Below, piece by piece: positions 37,839-48,362 of a DNA stretch of 64,000 nucleotides. The position numbers and the translations under genes are program-made. Source of the DNA: an uncultured Verrucomicrobiota bacterium (lineage in GTDB: Bacteria > Verrucomicrobiota > Verrucomicrobiia > Opitutales > Seribacteraceae); the NCBI GenBank assembly GCA_902569115.1, contig CACFTI010000001.1:1-64000 (forward strand). Direction: 5' to 3'. Position 1 is the first letter of the stretch; each line of letters opens with the position of its first letter. The notes beneath the pieces were generated by a model. That model did no database searches and was not told the origin of the DNA. It was given only the letters and a program-made list of their open reading frames with translations.

Positions 37839-39403
37839 AAACTTTTTGCTAACTCCTGAATTTTACGAAGATTGAGCTTTCCTGTACCTAAAACTGGAAA
37901 CTCATCTACTTTTTTAATAATCTTTGGAATCCATAGATTCGGAAATCCTTCTTTCCGTAATTTAGCGGCAAGCCATTTAGGATCAACTTTGCTTTTTACC
38001 AACAGAACGAGGCATTCTCCCTTGGATTCATCTGCGATTCCGGTGACCGCACAAACGATATCATCGTCCGTGTGACCATCCACTGAAAGAAGTTTTGCAA
38101 TGGCATCCTCCACAGATTGATGCGAAACCATTTCTCCTCCTATTTTGGAAAACCGGGACAGTCTACCTTCGATAAATATGAACCCATCCTCATCCATTCG
38201 GCCTAAATCTCCCGTTAAAAACCATCCGTCATCTGAAAATACTTTTTTTGTCTTTTCAGAGTTATTTAGATATCCCGCAAAAATATTGGGTCCCCTGAAG
38301 GACAAAATACCCGTCTCATTTTTATCTAAAACATCTCCTGATTCGGGGTCGACCGTCCTTCCATCAATATTTTTCATCAACCTACCAACAGATCCAACTT
38401 TTTTTCCGGAGCCTGGCAGATTGAAAGATAAGCCCGGAGAACATTCTGTGAGTCCATATCCTTCCAAATATTCACAACCAAACTCATTCTCCCAAACATG
38501 AATTAAATCAGGTGGGCTTTTTTCAGCACCTGCCACCACATAACGCACACTTTTAAAATCATCACTTTTAGCCTTGCGAAGATATCCTCTAAGAAAAGTT
38601 GGCGTGCCAAGGAGTATCTCTGCCCTACCCTCCCGAATGGCCCGCAAATTTGTTTTATAATCAAGAGGAGAAGGAGCTGCAACAATTTGTAATCCAAAAA
38701 GTAAGGGGAAAAAAGTACCTACTGTTAGACCAAAACTATGAAATAAGGGTAAGTTACCAAGAAGAGACATGTTAGGGGTGAACAGACCAAGTGCATTCAT
38801 CTGTGCACAATTAGATAGAATATTTTCGTCGCTTAATACTACTCCCTTAGGTTGGCTTGAGCTTCCGCTGGTAAAAAGAAGTGCCGCTTCCTTACGATTA
38901 TTCTCGATTTGATTAAGTTGAAATTTTTTCATCATTAATCTCGGAAAGAAAAGCAGTTGCAGAGCAGAAAAAAGAAGTGACAGTTTCTTGTTTTTTTCGA
39001 CCGCCAGCAATTCGCCCAAATCTATAACATTGTCGGACCATGGGAAGTCGGGGAATTTCTTCCTTACCTTCTCTGCCGACAGCATGACCTCAATCTCAGC
39101 TTCACGCAGGGTGGAAATCATCGACTCTTTGCTTACAGTAAGATTTAGATTAACCGGAATTTTACCTGCAAAGAGAACGGCAAGGTTTCCCAAGATTCCC
39201 GCAACACCGGGTGGCAAGGCTAGCCCGATTCTCTTACACTCAGAAGTTTTGATTTTTCGTGATAGAAATAGGGCCAACACCAACAATGTCCACCCTTTCA
39301 TCCGTATGGGTTCAGATCGTCCGTAGTCGATCACCACATGAGTAAAAAAATTGGTTCGAACTGAGTGAAAAAGAGCTCTTGGCAGGTTCTTGGTATTGGT
39401 CAT
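37835..39403 (-). CDS. AMP-binding acyl-CoA/acyl-ACP synthetase family protein
   Basis: AALLFTSGSSSQPKGVVLSDENIL; YLEGYGLTECSPGLSFN; DDGWFLTGDLGRMDEDGFIFIEGRLSRFSKIGGEMV. Confidence 0.9.
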   Translation of the reverse strand: MTNTKNLPRALFHSVRTNFFTHVVIDYGRSEPIRMKGWTLLVLALFLSRKIKTSECKRIGLALPPGVAGILGNLAVLFAGKIPVNLNLTVSKESMISTLREAEIEVMLSAEKVRKKFPDFPWSDNVIDLGELLAVEKNKKLSLLFSALQLLFFPRLMMKKFQLNQIENNRKEAALLFTSGSSSQPKGVVLSDENILSNCAQMNALGLFTPNMSLLGNLPLFHSFGLTVGTFFPLLFGLQIVAAPSPLDYKTNLRAIREGRAEILLGTPTFLRGYLRKAKSDDFKSVRYVVAGAEKSPPDLIHVWENEFGCEYLEGYGLTECSPGLSFNLPGSGKKVGSVGRLMKNIDGRTVDPESGDVLDKNETGILSFRGPNIFAGYLNNSEKTKKVFSDDGWFLTGDLGRMDEDGFIFIEGRLSRFSKIGGEMVSHQSVEDAIAKLLSVDGHTDDDIVCAVTGIADESKGECLVLLVKSKVDPKWLAAKLRKEGFPNLWIPKIIKKVDEFPVLGTGKLNLRKIQELAKSF

Positions 39404-39535
39404 TTATCTTTTATCCCTTAAGTTGACTACCTGTTTGCCGTTGCCAAGCCTGAAAGGAAAAAATAACCTTAGACTATCTTGAAAGCCTTTTTGTCAGTTT
39501 CCCATTTTCCCATTTCTATTGTTGGTCGAATTCGT

Positions 39536-39561
39536 TAGCCCTGCGTGTTGGCGTAGGGCTA
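39536..39561 (+). promoter_or_regulatory. Leader hairpin upstream of cimA
   Basis: TAGCCCTGCG-TGTTGG-CGTAGGGCTA, 10-bp stem with one G-T pair, 51 nt before the ATG. Confidence 0.45.
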
Positions 39562-39612
39562 TCCTGTAAAATTTCATCACTTTCAATTTATTTTTCCAAA
39601 CACCCGATTACC

Positions 39613-41196
39613 ATGTCATCCTCAAAAATTCTTATTTACGACACCACTTTACGCGACGGTTCCCAAGCGGAAGGGGTTTCTTTTACCGTAGCCGCCAAGA
39701 TGCGCGTTGCAAAAAAACTTGATCAATTTGGGGTCGATTACATTGAAGGCGGATGGCCTGGCAGTAATCCGCGGGACATGGCGTTTTTCGAGAAAGCGGA
39801 AGAGCTCCAACTTTCCCAGGCCCGCATTGCAGCCTTTGGTTCCACTCGTCGGGCAAACACTCCCGTTGAAGATGATGCACAGGTTAAACTCCTCCTCGAC
39901 GCTTCCACTCCGGTGGTTACCATTTTTGGAAAAACCTGGCTCCTCCATGTTACGGATGTGCTCAGGACAACTCCCGAAGAAAATCTTAATATGATCGAAG
40001 ATACCGTTCGCTACCTCAAGGAACAGGGTAAAGAGGTCGTCTATGATGCGGAACACTTCTTTGACGGGTATTCAGACAATCCTGAGTATGCCCTCTCAAC
40101 TCTCGAAGCAGCCAGCCGTGGCGGAGCGGACTTTTTGACCTTGTGTGAAACTAATGGCGGGAAGTTGGTAACCCCATTTCGTGAGATCACCAATGAAGTG
40201 GTGAATAAATTTCCTAATTCAAAAATAGGGGTGCATTGCCACAACGATGCAGGAGTTGGCGTAGCCGTGAGTATAACTGGCGTCGAAGCAGGAGCTGTCA
40301 TGGTGCAAGGAACCATGAATGGGTATGGAGAACGCAATGGAAATGCCAACCTTACCACCATCATCCCTAATCTGGAGCTCAAGATGGATTACACCACCAA
40401 CTGTTCCAAACATTTGGAAAAGTTAAGAGACCTTTCCTTGTTCGTTGATGATGCCACTAACCTACGACCTGATATCCGCTCGCCCTATGTGGGGGCTGCA
40501 TCCTTCGCCCACAAAGGTGGAGTCCATGCAGATGCGGCTTCTAAGTCCATCAGAAGCTATGAGCATATCGACCCTACCCTTGTAGGAAACCGCACACGTG
40601 TACTTGTCTCGGATATGTCCGGAAGAAGCAGTATTATGATGAAGGCCAAGGAAATGGGAATGGATGTGGACGGCCGTTCCCCTGAAATGAAATCTTTTCT
40701 TGAGGAACTTAAGCAGCTTGAATTTAAAGGGTATGAATACGAATCGGCTGACGCTTCCTTTGACTTGTTACTCCGTCGTTTTTTGCGTGGGGAAGAGGAA
40801 GCATTTAAAGTTCTCCGATATCATGTTGGGATTGGTAATGACACGGAAAAAGAAGACGCAATTTCTGAAGCCACAGTAAAACTAAAAATCAGTGAAGAAA
40901 CTAGGCATACCGTTGCCGAAGGGAATGGTCCTGTCTCTGCCCTCGACCATGCTTTACGCAAAGCCTTGGTTGAAGACTTCCCAACTATTGCTGAGGTACG
41001 CCTGGTGGATTTTAAGGTTCGTATTCTCGAAAGTAATTTGGGTACCGATGCAATCACCCGGGTTCATGTGGAATCAACAGATGGCGATCAAACATGGGGG
41101 ACTGTAGGGGTGAGCGATAATGTCATCACCGCAAGTTGGGAAGCCCTTATCGATTCCGTATCCTACAAAATTTTGCTGGACACCGAGTCGGACTGA
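39613..41196 (+). CDS. cimA: Citramalate synthase
   Basis: LIYDTTLRDGSQAEGVSFTVAAKMRVAKKLDQFGVDYIEGGWPGSNPRD; GVHCHNDAGVGVAVS; SFAHKGGVHADAASK; C-terminal LeuA-type regulatory domain. Confidence 0.92.
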   Translation: MSSSKILIYDTTLRDGSQAEGVSFTVAAKMRVAKKLDQFGVDYIEGGWPGSNPRDMAFFEKAEELQLSQARIAAFGSTRRANTPVEDDAQVKLLLDASTPVVTIFGKTWLLHVTDVLRTTPEENLNMIEDTVRYLKEQGKEVVYDAEHFFDGYSDNPEYALSTLEAASRGGADFLTLCETNGGKLVTPFREITNEVVNKFPNSKIGVHCHNDAGVGVAVSITGVEAGAVMVQGTMNGYGERNGNANLTTIIPNLELKMDYTTNCSKHLEKLRDLSLFVDDATNLRPDIRSPYVGAASFAHKGGVHADAASKSIRSYEHIDPTLVGNRTRVLVSDMSGRSSIMMKAKEMGMDVDGRSPEMKSFLEELKQLEFKGYEYESADASFDLLLRRFLRGEEEAFKVLRYHVGIGNDTEKEDAISEATVKLKISEETRHTVAEGNGPVSALDHALRKALVEDFPTIAEVRLVDFKVRILESNLGTDAITRVHVESTDGDQTWGTVGVSDNVITASWEALIDSVSYKILLDTESD

Positions 41197-42014
41197 TAAA
41201 TTTTCACTTTTGGCCCAAGAGGTGCCCATACAGCTGGACTGGTAGAACGAAACCAAACATATGTTTCAATTCCAAGCATAGCAGCCATATGGGATGGGCC
41301 GGAATCATTTCCGGCAAAAGCACCTTCGTGATTTCGCAAACTGAAAAAGAAATCATGCAAGGAAGAGAATAATTTCGTTTTAATCCTAGAGTTTTTCCAG
41401 GAGGTGAGTTTTAAAAATTCATTTTGAAGATCAAAGTCTGCTTCCCCAAAACTAAAAAAAACTTCAGTTTGAGGTTTTTTTTCAAGCCAGTTTTCAGCCA
41501 AATGAAGAAATTCCGAAAGTGGCAGGTTTTTATCACTCCCCCCACTGCCAGGATGAATCCAAAGGTTTTGTAAACCCTCGTTGGTGGACTCAGCTCGTCT
41601 GGTAAACCATTTTTGATTTAGCTCTGCTCGAACAACTGGTTTTCTAAAACGCTCAATCAATGACTGCGAGAAGTGACATCCTCCCGTTGGTCTAGGGTTA
41701 AAAATATGGACATCGGTGGCACCCTTTTCCTTCCACTCTTTCACCCAGGTAGGATCATTCCAAAAACTAATCACTTGGGAACCATTGGCTAATTGTTCTA
41801 ATTCAAACTCACCTTGATCCAAATCAAATAATATTGGTCTATTGGAAAACTCCTGGATCAGGAAATGATATTTAGAGGGTATACAAACTATGACCTCCTC
41901 AAATAGATTTTCTAGTTCTCTAAGTAAGGGCAGAGTCAAAAGAACATCTCCCAACCCACCACTCCGGAAAACTATGACTCTAGAAGCAAGCAATGAAGGC
42001 TTACTTATGCTCAT
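41163..42014 (-). CDS. Glycosyltransferase family 9 (heptosyltransferase-like)
   Basis: VIVFRSGGLGDVLLTLPLLREL; LWIHPGSGGSDKNLPLSEFLHLAE; GAFAGNDSGPSHMAAMLG. Confidence 0.88.
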   Translation of the reverse strand: MSISKPSLLASRVIVFRSGGLGDVLLTLPLLRELENLFEEVIVCIPSKYHFLIQEFSNRPILFDLDQGEFELEQLANGSQVISFWNDPTWVKEWKEKGATDVHIFNPRPTGGCHFSQSLIERFRKPVVRAELNQKWFTRRAESTNEGLQNLWIHPGSGGSDKNLPLSEFLHLAENWLEKKPQTEVFFSFGEADFDLQNEFLKLTSWKNSRIKTKLFSSLHDFFFSLRNHEGAFAGNDSGPSHMAAMLGIETYVWFRSTSPAVWAPLGPKVKIYQSDSVSSKIL

Positions 42015-42016
42015 TT

Positions 42017-43378
42017 TTATTTTCCTGAAATTTTCTCAAGAATGAAGGATCGAACCGATGAAGCATCGAAAGACACTTCATAAGAACAAGGTTCCCGACT
42101 TTTCAATGCTTCAAGAGAAGACGAGATAGGTATTTCCATACCTGCATGTTGATAAACAGCGGGGAATTTTGCGGGATGAGCTGTAGCCAGAATCACCGCT
42201 TTTTTCTCGGGATCTAAATCTTTGAATGCACAGGCCGTGTGTGGGTCCACCAGGTAATCATACTCCTGCTTAACAAATTGAATCAGACTGGGAATTTCTT
42301 TGTCCGAAGCACTCACACTGGAAAATCCAGAAATGTCAAAATGATCAAATGAATACTTCCCATCCTCACGAAATTTCTTCATTACATCGGATACCCGCAG
42401 GGCATCTCCGTTTAGAAAATAATAAAGTAAGCGTTCGAAGTTGGAAGCTACCTGAATATCCATCGAAGGAGCAAGGCTTGGCTTTACTTCTCCGAGCGAA
42501 TACTCACCGCTTTTAAAAAGCCGGTGCAGCACATCATTTTGATTGGTAGCGACTCGAAATTCAGAAATATTTATTCCCATTTTCGTCAACAGCCAACCTG
42601 CGAATACATTCCCAAAGTTTCCTGTGGGGACAACAAAAGTAGTGGATTCCCTTTCTTCGGATGGAAGCTTTAACCATGCGTATAGATAATAGACCGATTG
42701 AGCAAGAATACGCGCTAGGTTAATTGAATTGACGGCTGACAAATCAACACTTGCCCGAAATTCGAGGTCTGCAAAAAGCTCTTTGACCGTACGTTGGGCA
42801 TCATCAAAAGTACCTTCAATTGCAATGGGGAATACATTCTCCGCTCCTGTGCAAGTCATCTGCATTTCCTGCAAGGGCGATACCTTGCCTTTCGGGTAAA
42901 GAATAAAGACCGTGACTCCCTTTTTACCCAAAAGTCCCGAAATTGCCGCAGCACCCGTATCTCCCGATGTGGCCCCTAATACACATAGTGCTTTTCCTTC
43001 CCTTGCAATTTGAACCTCATATAGATTACCCAATAGTTGAAGAGCAAAGTCTTTAAATGCAAGAGTTGGACCATGAAATAACTCCAAGCATTTCCAATGC
43101 TTTGATAGTTCATGTAAAGGAGCTGTGTGCTTATTGGAAAACTTTGCATACGCAGAATGCACGCAATTCTCCAAATCATCCGTAGAAAGATCGGTGGCAA
43201 AATGCCGAAAGAATTCAGTGCATAAGGAAGGATAGTCTAAGTCGGCCCAAGCCTCTAAATGTAAGGTTAAATCGGGAAACTCTTCGGGAAGGAAGAGACC
43301 GCCATCCGGTGCCAACCCCTGAGCAACTGCTTCAGAAAAAGAAACTGAACTCCCCCCTCGCGTACTTCTATAACGCAT
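42017..43378 (-). CDS. thrC: Threonine synthase
   Basis: MRYRSTRGGSSVSFSEAVAQGLAPDGGLFLPEEFP; FHGPTLAFKDFALQLLG; ATSGDTGAAAI. Confidence 0.95.
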   Translation of the reverse strand: MRYRSTRGGSSVSFSEAVAQGLAPDGGLFLPEEFPDLTLHLEAWADLDYPSLCTEFFRHFATDLSTDDLENCVHSAYAKFSNKHTAPLHELSKHWKCLELFHGPTLAFKDFALQLLGNLYEVQIAREGKALCVLGATSGDTGAAAISGLLGKKGVTVFILYPKGKVSPLQEMQMTCTGAENVFPIAIEGTFDDAQRTVKELFADLEFRASVDLSAVNSINLARILAQSVYYLYAWLKLPSEERESTTFVVPTGNFGNVFAGWLLTKMGINISEFRVATNQNDVLHRLFKSGEYSLGEVKPSLAPSMDIQVASNFERLLYYFLNGDALRVSDVMKKFREDGKYSFDHFDISGFSSVSASDKEIPSLIQFVKQEYDYLVDPHTACAFKDLDPEKKAVILATAHPAKFPAVYQHAGMEIPISSSLEALKSREPCSYEVSFDASSVRSFILEKISGK

Positions 43379-43407
43379 CGAATTCGTTCCGATAAGAACT
43401 TGTAGGT

Positions 43408-44622
43408 TTACTTACCCAAACCGAACGCCTGGTGAGCTACACGGGTAGCTTCATCACCTTGGTCCGGATTAACCGCAACTGATATCTTGATCTCTGATGT
43501 ACTGATCATCAACATGTTGATTCCCGAGTTAGCCAGAGCATCAAAAAATGTAGATGCAACTCCGGAATGTGATCTCATCCCAACACCCACCACGGACACT
43601 TTGGCAATATTGGTGCTCCTACCAAGTTTGCCGCCAACTCCTTCCGCAAAGTGTTCCTTTAATGCTTTTTCAGCCCGGAATGCATCTTCAGAAGGAACCG
43701 TGAAAGTGAGGTTCGCCTTACCCTTGCGGGCAACATTCTGAACGATCATATCGACCACCACTCCAGCATCTGCCATCACTTTGAAAATCGCTGCAGCTGC
43801 TCCCGGTCGATCCGGTAGCTCAGTAATACTGATACGGACTTGATTCTTATCGATGGCCACCCCACTTACGAGCGTGTCCTCCAGGGATTTCACATTTTTC
43901 TTCACATTAGTTCCTGTTTTTCTGGTAAAAGTTGAACGGACTTCGAAAGGGATATTATGCTTCTGGGCAAATTCCACGGCTCTGGTTTGCATGACTTTCG
44001 AGCCACTGCTTGCCAATTCCAGCATTTCCTCGTAATTGATCGCGTCTATTTTGCAGGCATTTGGCACGATTCTCGGGTCTGCAGTAAACACTCCTTCTAC
44101 ATCAGTAAAAATTTGGCATGTCTTCGCCTTTAATGCACCGGCAATAGCAATCGCACTTAAATCAGAACCTCCACGACCAAAGGTGGTAACATCCCCCTTG
44201 TCATTGACTCCCTGAAATCCAGCCAACACGACCACATTGCCGGCTCTAAGTTGCTTTCTAATGTCTCCACCCGTGACTTCACGAATACGAGCCTTACCAT
44301 GTAAACCTTCAGTCATGATTCCTGCCTGCCATCCGGTCCGGGAAACGGCAGGAATGTCTAATGAATCGAGTGCCATACATAGCAGGGCAATGGTCTCCTG
44401 TTCTCCGCATGTCATGAGTACATCCATCTCACGATCTGAGGGTGCCTTTTGAATGGCTTTGGCTCTGGCAATTAATTCATTGGTGACTCCAGACCTTGCT
44501 GAAACAACCACTACCACCTGATGCCCTTCGTTAACGGTCTGCTTGACCCTCCTCGCCACTCTCTTGATACGATCCACATCACCGACGGAAGTTCCGCCGA
44601 ATTTTTTTACAATTATGCTCAT
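43408..44622 (-). CDS. lysC: Aspartate kinase
   Basis: VKKFGGTSVGDVDRIKRVA; TFGRGGSDLSAIAIAGALKA; FTDVEGVFTADPRIV; ACT domains. Confidence 0.96.
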   Translation of the reverse strand: MSIIVKKFGGTSVGDVDRIKRVARRVKQTVNEGHQVVVVVSARSGVTNELIARAKAIQKAPSDREMDVLMTCGEQETIALLCMALDSLDIPAVSRTGWQAGIMTEGLHGKARIREVTGGDIRKQLRAGNVVVLAGFQGVNDKGDVTTFGRGGSDLSAIAIAGALKAKTCQIFTDVEGVFTADPRIVPNACKIDAINYEEMLELASSGSKVMQTRAVEFAQKHNIPFEVRSTFTRKTGTNVKKNVKSLEDTLVSGVAIDKNQVRISITELPDRPGAAAAIFKVMADAGVVVDMIVQNVARKGKANLTFTVPSEDAFRAEKALKEHFAEGVGGKLGRSTNIAKVSVVGVGMRSHSGVASTFFDALANSGINMLMISTSEIKISVAVNPDQGDEATRVAHQAFGLGK

Positions 44623-45953
44623 TCTTTGGAAAATGAATTTGGATCAAACACTCGAAACAACACCGGCTTTTCATTCACTCCTTCTAGCTTCTCAAGAGAT
44701 TGAATTGCCATGCTCATGGAGTGTTCATTGGTATCATGAGTAGTCAGAATCACACTGGCGGTGGCAGATTCATTTTTCGGGCTTTGGGAAACAGTTGCCA
44801 GGCTTACATCATGTTCAGCTAAACAATCAGCTACTTTAGCGAGTTGGCCCGGCCGATCCTCGACTGTTAGACGAATGTAAAAAGACCCCTCGATCTCTAC
44901 AGCCTTTGCCGGCTTACACTCTTCGGGGGAAACATGCCTTAATTTACAGAAGCCTGAGATTCCCTTCTTTGCTTTCACGACATCCACAATGTCGCTAATT
45001 ACGGAACCTGCAGTTGGGTCCTGCCCGGCTCCTCTTCCAGTCAGAACCACCGTGCCCACAACGGAACCAGTTAAGCTGATTCCGTTGTATACTCCATCAG
45101 TGCGGGCAATAATCTCATCCATGGGAACTAAGGCGGGATAAACGCCAACTGAAATATGGTTGTTGTCAAAATTTCGACGGATCATTCCGATCAACTTAAT
45201 TTTACATCCTAACTTACGCGCCGCTTGCAAATCCTCTATCGAAATTCGACGAATTCCCTCCACTGTAATGTCTTCCAAGTCAACCCATATTCCATGAGCG
45301 AGGTAAGCTAAAATGACAGCTTTATGGGCAGCATCTACCCCATCAAGGTCAAGTGCTTCGTCTGCCTCCACATAACCAAGCTCACGGGCATCAGTCAAAA
45401 CTTCCTCAAAGGATACTCCCTCTTTCTCCATACGAGTGAGGATGTAATTTGAAGTGCCGTTAAGGATCCCGTAAATCAATGGAAATTCGTTGGCAACCAT
45501 GCTTTCACGCAGAACTTTAATAATGGGGATACCACCGGCCACGCTGGCCTCGAAACCATACTGCACACCAGCTTTTTCAGCCGCTTCAAACAACTCATCT
45601 CCGTGTTCACAGATCAGTGCCTTGTTGGCGGTAACCACAGACTTCCCCTTTTCAAACGCACGAAGGGTTAGGCTCTTCGCCTCCTCAATTCCTCCGATAA
45701 GCTCACAAATTAAATCAATTTCAGGATCATCCACAATTGATTGTGAGTCAGTCGTGAGGGCAGAAGCGGGGATCTTTACTTTCCTTTGCTTATCCAATGA
45801 GCGAACTGATGCCCGTCGCGGAATGACCTGAACACCGAGAATTTTTTGCCAAAACTGACCATTTTCCTCTAAATGCTTCCATGTGCCTTGGCCAACGGTA
45901 CCAAATCCGAGTATCCCGATATTTATAGTTTGGATATTATTTTCTGCGTTCAT
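44619..45953 (-). CDS. hom: Homoserine dehydrogenase
   Basis: NIGILGFGTVGQGTWKHL; VTANKALICEHGDELF; ILNGTSNYILTRMEKEG; ACT domain. Confidence 0.96.
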   Translation of the reverse strand: MNAENNIQTINIGILGFGTVGQGTWKHLEENGQFWQKILGVQVIPRRASVRSLDKQRKVKIPASALTTDSQSIVDDPEIDLICELIGGIEEAKSLTLRAFEKGKSVVTANKALICEHGDELFEAAEKAGVQYGFEASVAGGIPIIKVLRESMVANEFPLIYGILNGTSNYILTRMEKEGVSFEEVLTDARELGYVEADEALDLDGVDAAHKAVILAYLAHGIWVDLEDITVEGIRRISIEDLQAARKLGCKIKLIGMIRRNFDNNHISVGVYPALVPMDEIIARTDGVYNGISLTGSVVGTVVLTGRGAGQDPTAGSVISDIVDVVKAKKGISGFCKLRHVSPEECKPAKAVEIEGSFYIRLTVEDRPGQLAKVADCLAEHDVSLATVSQSPKNESATASVILTTHDTNEHSMSMAIQSLEKLEGVNEKPVLFRVFDPNSFSKE

Positions 45954-45971
45954 CTATTAGGAAGTAAGGGG

Positions 45972-46607
45972 TTAGTCCTTCGTTTTTCGCTCAAATCGAT
46001 TTTCGGTTCCATCCTTCAGTCTTTGCAGATTAGACCGATGCCGCCATACAATCCAGGCCATGATTAAAAGTGATAAGATAACCTTAGACAACTGACCGCT
46101 CTTATCTTCTACCGACCAATAACTAACCATCGAACAAACTGGTAAGCTAAGACCAAATCCAATCGAAGCCACCGCCACATATCTCGTGGTGACAAAAATA
46201 ACCAGCCAACTTACCAGACCAATAAGCAGGCACCCAGGCATGACTCCAAGCAAGCCTCCCATTGCGGTGGCCACTCCTTTACCACCTTTAAACTTTGTAA
46301 ACAGAGGATATGTATGTCCAAGAACGGCGGCAGGCAATCCCCACAAGGCCAGGTTCGGATCACCGGAAAAGGCAACCAAACCTAACTTGAACCAAACTGT
46401 TGCCAGCAATCCCTTAACAAAATCCAAAATAAAAACTGTATATCCAGCAGGCTTGCCAATTGAGCGTAAGACATTGGTTGCTCCAGGATTTCCACTGCCA
46501 ACACTGAATATGTCTACACCCATTCTCTTCGCAACAATAACACCAAAGGGTATCGAACCCAGGAGGTATCCGACAATGACTACGGAGACTGTTTCGAGGG
46601 AAAACAT
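45972..46607 (-). CDS. plsY: Glycerol-3-phosphate acyltransferase
   Basis: GYLLGSIPFGVIVAKRMGVDIFSVGSGNPGATNVLRSIGKPAG; GHTYPLFTKFKGGKGVATAMGG. Confidence 0.95.
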   Translation of the reverse strand: MFSLETVSVVIVGYLLGSIPFGVIVAKRMGVDIFSVGSGNPGATNVLRSIGKPAGYTVFILDFVKGLLATVWFKLGLVAFSGDPNLALWGLPAAVLGHTYPLFTKFKGGKGVATAMGGLLGVMPGCLLIGLVSWLVIFVTTRYVAVASIGFGLSLPVCSMVSYWSVEDKSGQLSKVILSLLIMAWIVWRHRSNLQRLKDGTENRFERKTKD

Positions 46608-46645
46608 GGAAAAAAGAGGCGGCTAAAAGATAAATTGGGGGATAA

Positions 46646-48241
46646 TTATCCCTGTCTGGAGACTCGGGCCTCCTTGATGTCAGGATCCTGCTCTATGGCT
46701 TCCAGGGCATTGGCAGGTGGTTCATCATCCAGTTCTAGAATTGTTAAGGCCCATTCGCCTTTGTCTGCACGACTCAATGACATGTTCGCAATGTTTACTG
46801 AAAAATCACCCAACATGGTTCCCAACTTTCCAACAATACCGGGCTTATCCACATTCTTTACAACCAATAAGGTATCCACTGGTCGTACCTCTATGGCCTG
46901 CCCGTCTACTTCCACAATTCGCGGATCGTTCCCTCTACCCAAAAGACTGCCTCGAACTGAACGCTGATCACCATCACTGGAAACGGTGCAAACTTCTATC
47001 AATTCGTTATAATCAACTGAATCAGCAGATTTTACAGTTTCCACTTTGATTCCGAGGTCTTTGATTTTAAAAGGTGCATTCACATCATTGACTCCTTCAT
47101 CTCCGACCACACCGGAAAGCCATCCTTTTTGCACCGCTCGCGTTAAAGGAACACAGTCAAAATCGACAATTCCTCCAAAGTATGAAATTTTGATAGATTC
47201 AACGGATCCTTTTGCGGCTTGCCTCGCAAATGCACCCAAACGGTGACAAAGATCAAGGTATGGGCTAAGGCTTTCTAAATCCTTCGGGTCAATAGATGGC
47301 ATATTGATTGCGTTGCGGATTCTTCCACCCTGTAGCACTTCGGCCACAGCCTCAGCGATCTCCACTCCCACACTCTCCTGTGCCTCTGCGGTAGAAGCAC
47401 CCAAATGGGGAGTAAGGATTAAATTTTCTTCATTCCGGAATGGATGATCTTCAGGCAATGGTTCCTGTTCATAAACATCTAGCCCGGCAGCAGCGACCTT
47501 GCCCGATCTCAGGGCTTCTAATAGGGCTTTTTCATCAATAATCCCACCGCGTGCACAATTAAAAACGCGAACGCCATCCTTCATTTTGGAGAAGGCTTCA
47601 GCGTCGACCATTCCTTTTGTTTTATCGGTCATGGGCATATGAACCGTAATATAATCAGCCTCGGTAAAAGCCTGTTCCAACTCGACTTTTTCCAAATCTA
47701 TCTCTTTGGCCCGGTCTTCGGTGAGATAAGGATCATAAGCAATCACCCTCATCTCAAAAGCCTGAGCCCGCTTGGCCACTTCTGCTCCAATTCTTCCAAG
47801 ACCAAGGATTGAAAGAGTTTTTCCGCGAAGTTCAGCCCCCTTAAGTTGCTTGCGTTCCCACAAGCCTTCTCTCATGCCAGTCGCTCCGCGAACAATTGCA
47901 CGGGTACCACACAACATATGAGTAAAAGTCAATTCAGCTGTAGCAATCGTGTTTCCACCCGGAGTGTTCATCACAATGATTCCCTTCTGGGTAGCAGCAT
48001 CCAAATCAATGTTATCCACGCCTACACCAGCCCGACCAATCACCTTGAGATTCTGACTTCCCTCAATCACTTCAGGTGTGATCTGGGTGTCACTTCTCAC
48101 AATAATGGCTGCCGAATCCTTAGCGATTTCAATGACTTCCTCTGGGGAGGATCCATACGCTTCCACGACTTCAAAGCCATCTTGATTCTTTAAATACTCA
48201 ACCCCAAGGGGTGATATTCGATCAGCTACGAAAATTTTCAT
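46646..48241 (-). CDS. serA: Phosphoglycerate dehydrogenase (long form with ACT domain)
   Basis: GRAGVGVDNIDLDAATQKGIIVMNTPGGNTIATAE; GLGRIGAEVAKRAQAFEMRVIAYDP; C-terminal ASB/ACT region. Confidence 0.95.
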   Translation of the reverse strand: MKIFVADRISPLGVEYLKNQDGFEVVEAYGSSPEEVIEIAKDSAAIIVRSDTQITPEVIEGSQNLKVIGRAGVGVDNIDLDAATQKGIIVMNTPGGNTIATAELTFTHMLCGTRAIVRGATGMREGLWERKQLKGAELRGKTLSILGLGRIGAEVAKRAQAFEMRVIAYDPYLTEDRAKEIDLEKVELEQAFTEADYITVHMPMTDKTKGMVDAEAFSKMKDGVRVFNCARGGIIDEKALLEALRSGKVAAAGLDVYEQEPLPEDHPFRNEENLILTPHLGASTAEAQESVGVEIAEAVAEVLQGGRIRNAINMPSIDPKDLESLSPYLDLCHRLGAFARQAAKGSVESIKISYFGGIVDFDCVPLTRAVQKGWLSGVVGDEGVNDVNAPFKIKDLGIKVETVKSADSVDYNELIEVCTVSSDGDQRSVRGSLLGRGNDPRIVEVDGQAIEVRPVDTLLVVKNVDKPGIVGKLGTMLGDFSVNIANMSLSRADKGEWALTILELDDEPPANALEAIEQDPDIKEARVSRQG

Positions 48242-48362
48242 GTATTATAGGGATAAAGCAAAAATATCATGTTCATCCTGGCTTCAATGGCAACGAGGAA
48301 AGCATTTTCTAAAATAAGGACTTTCCCCCGATCCATTCGCTTGGCATGATGCATCATTGATC

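Noticed and set aside
39649-40382. Minus-strand ORFs of 135 and 113 aa inside cimA
   Set aside because: Shadow ORFs over a well-conserved coding sequence.
46639-46652. Perfect palindrome GGGATAATTATCCC at the serA stop codon
   Set aside because: No loop and overlaps coding sequence; no T-tract, so no supported terminator or operator role.
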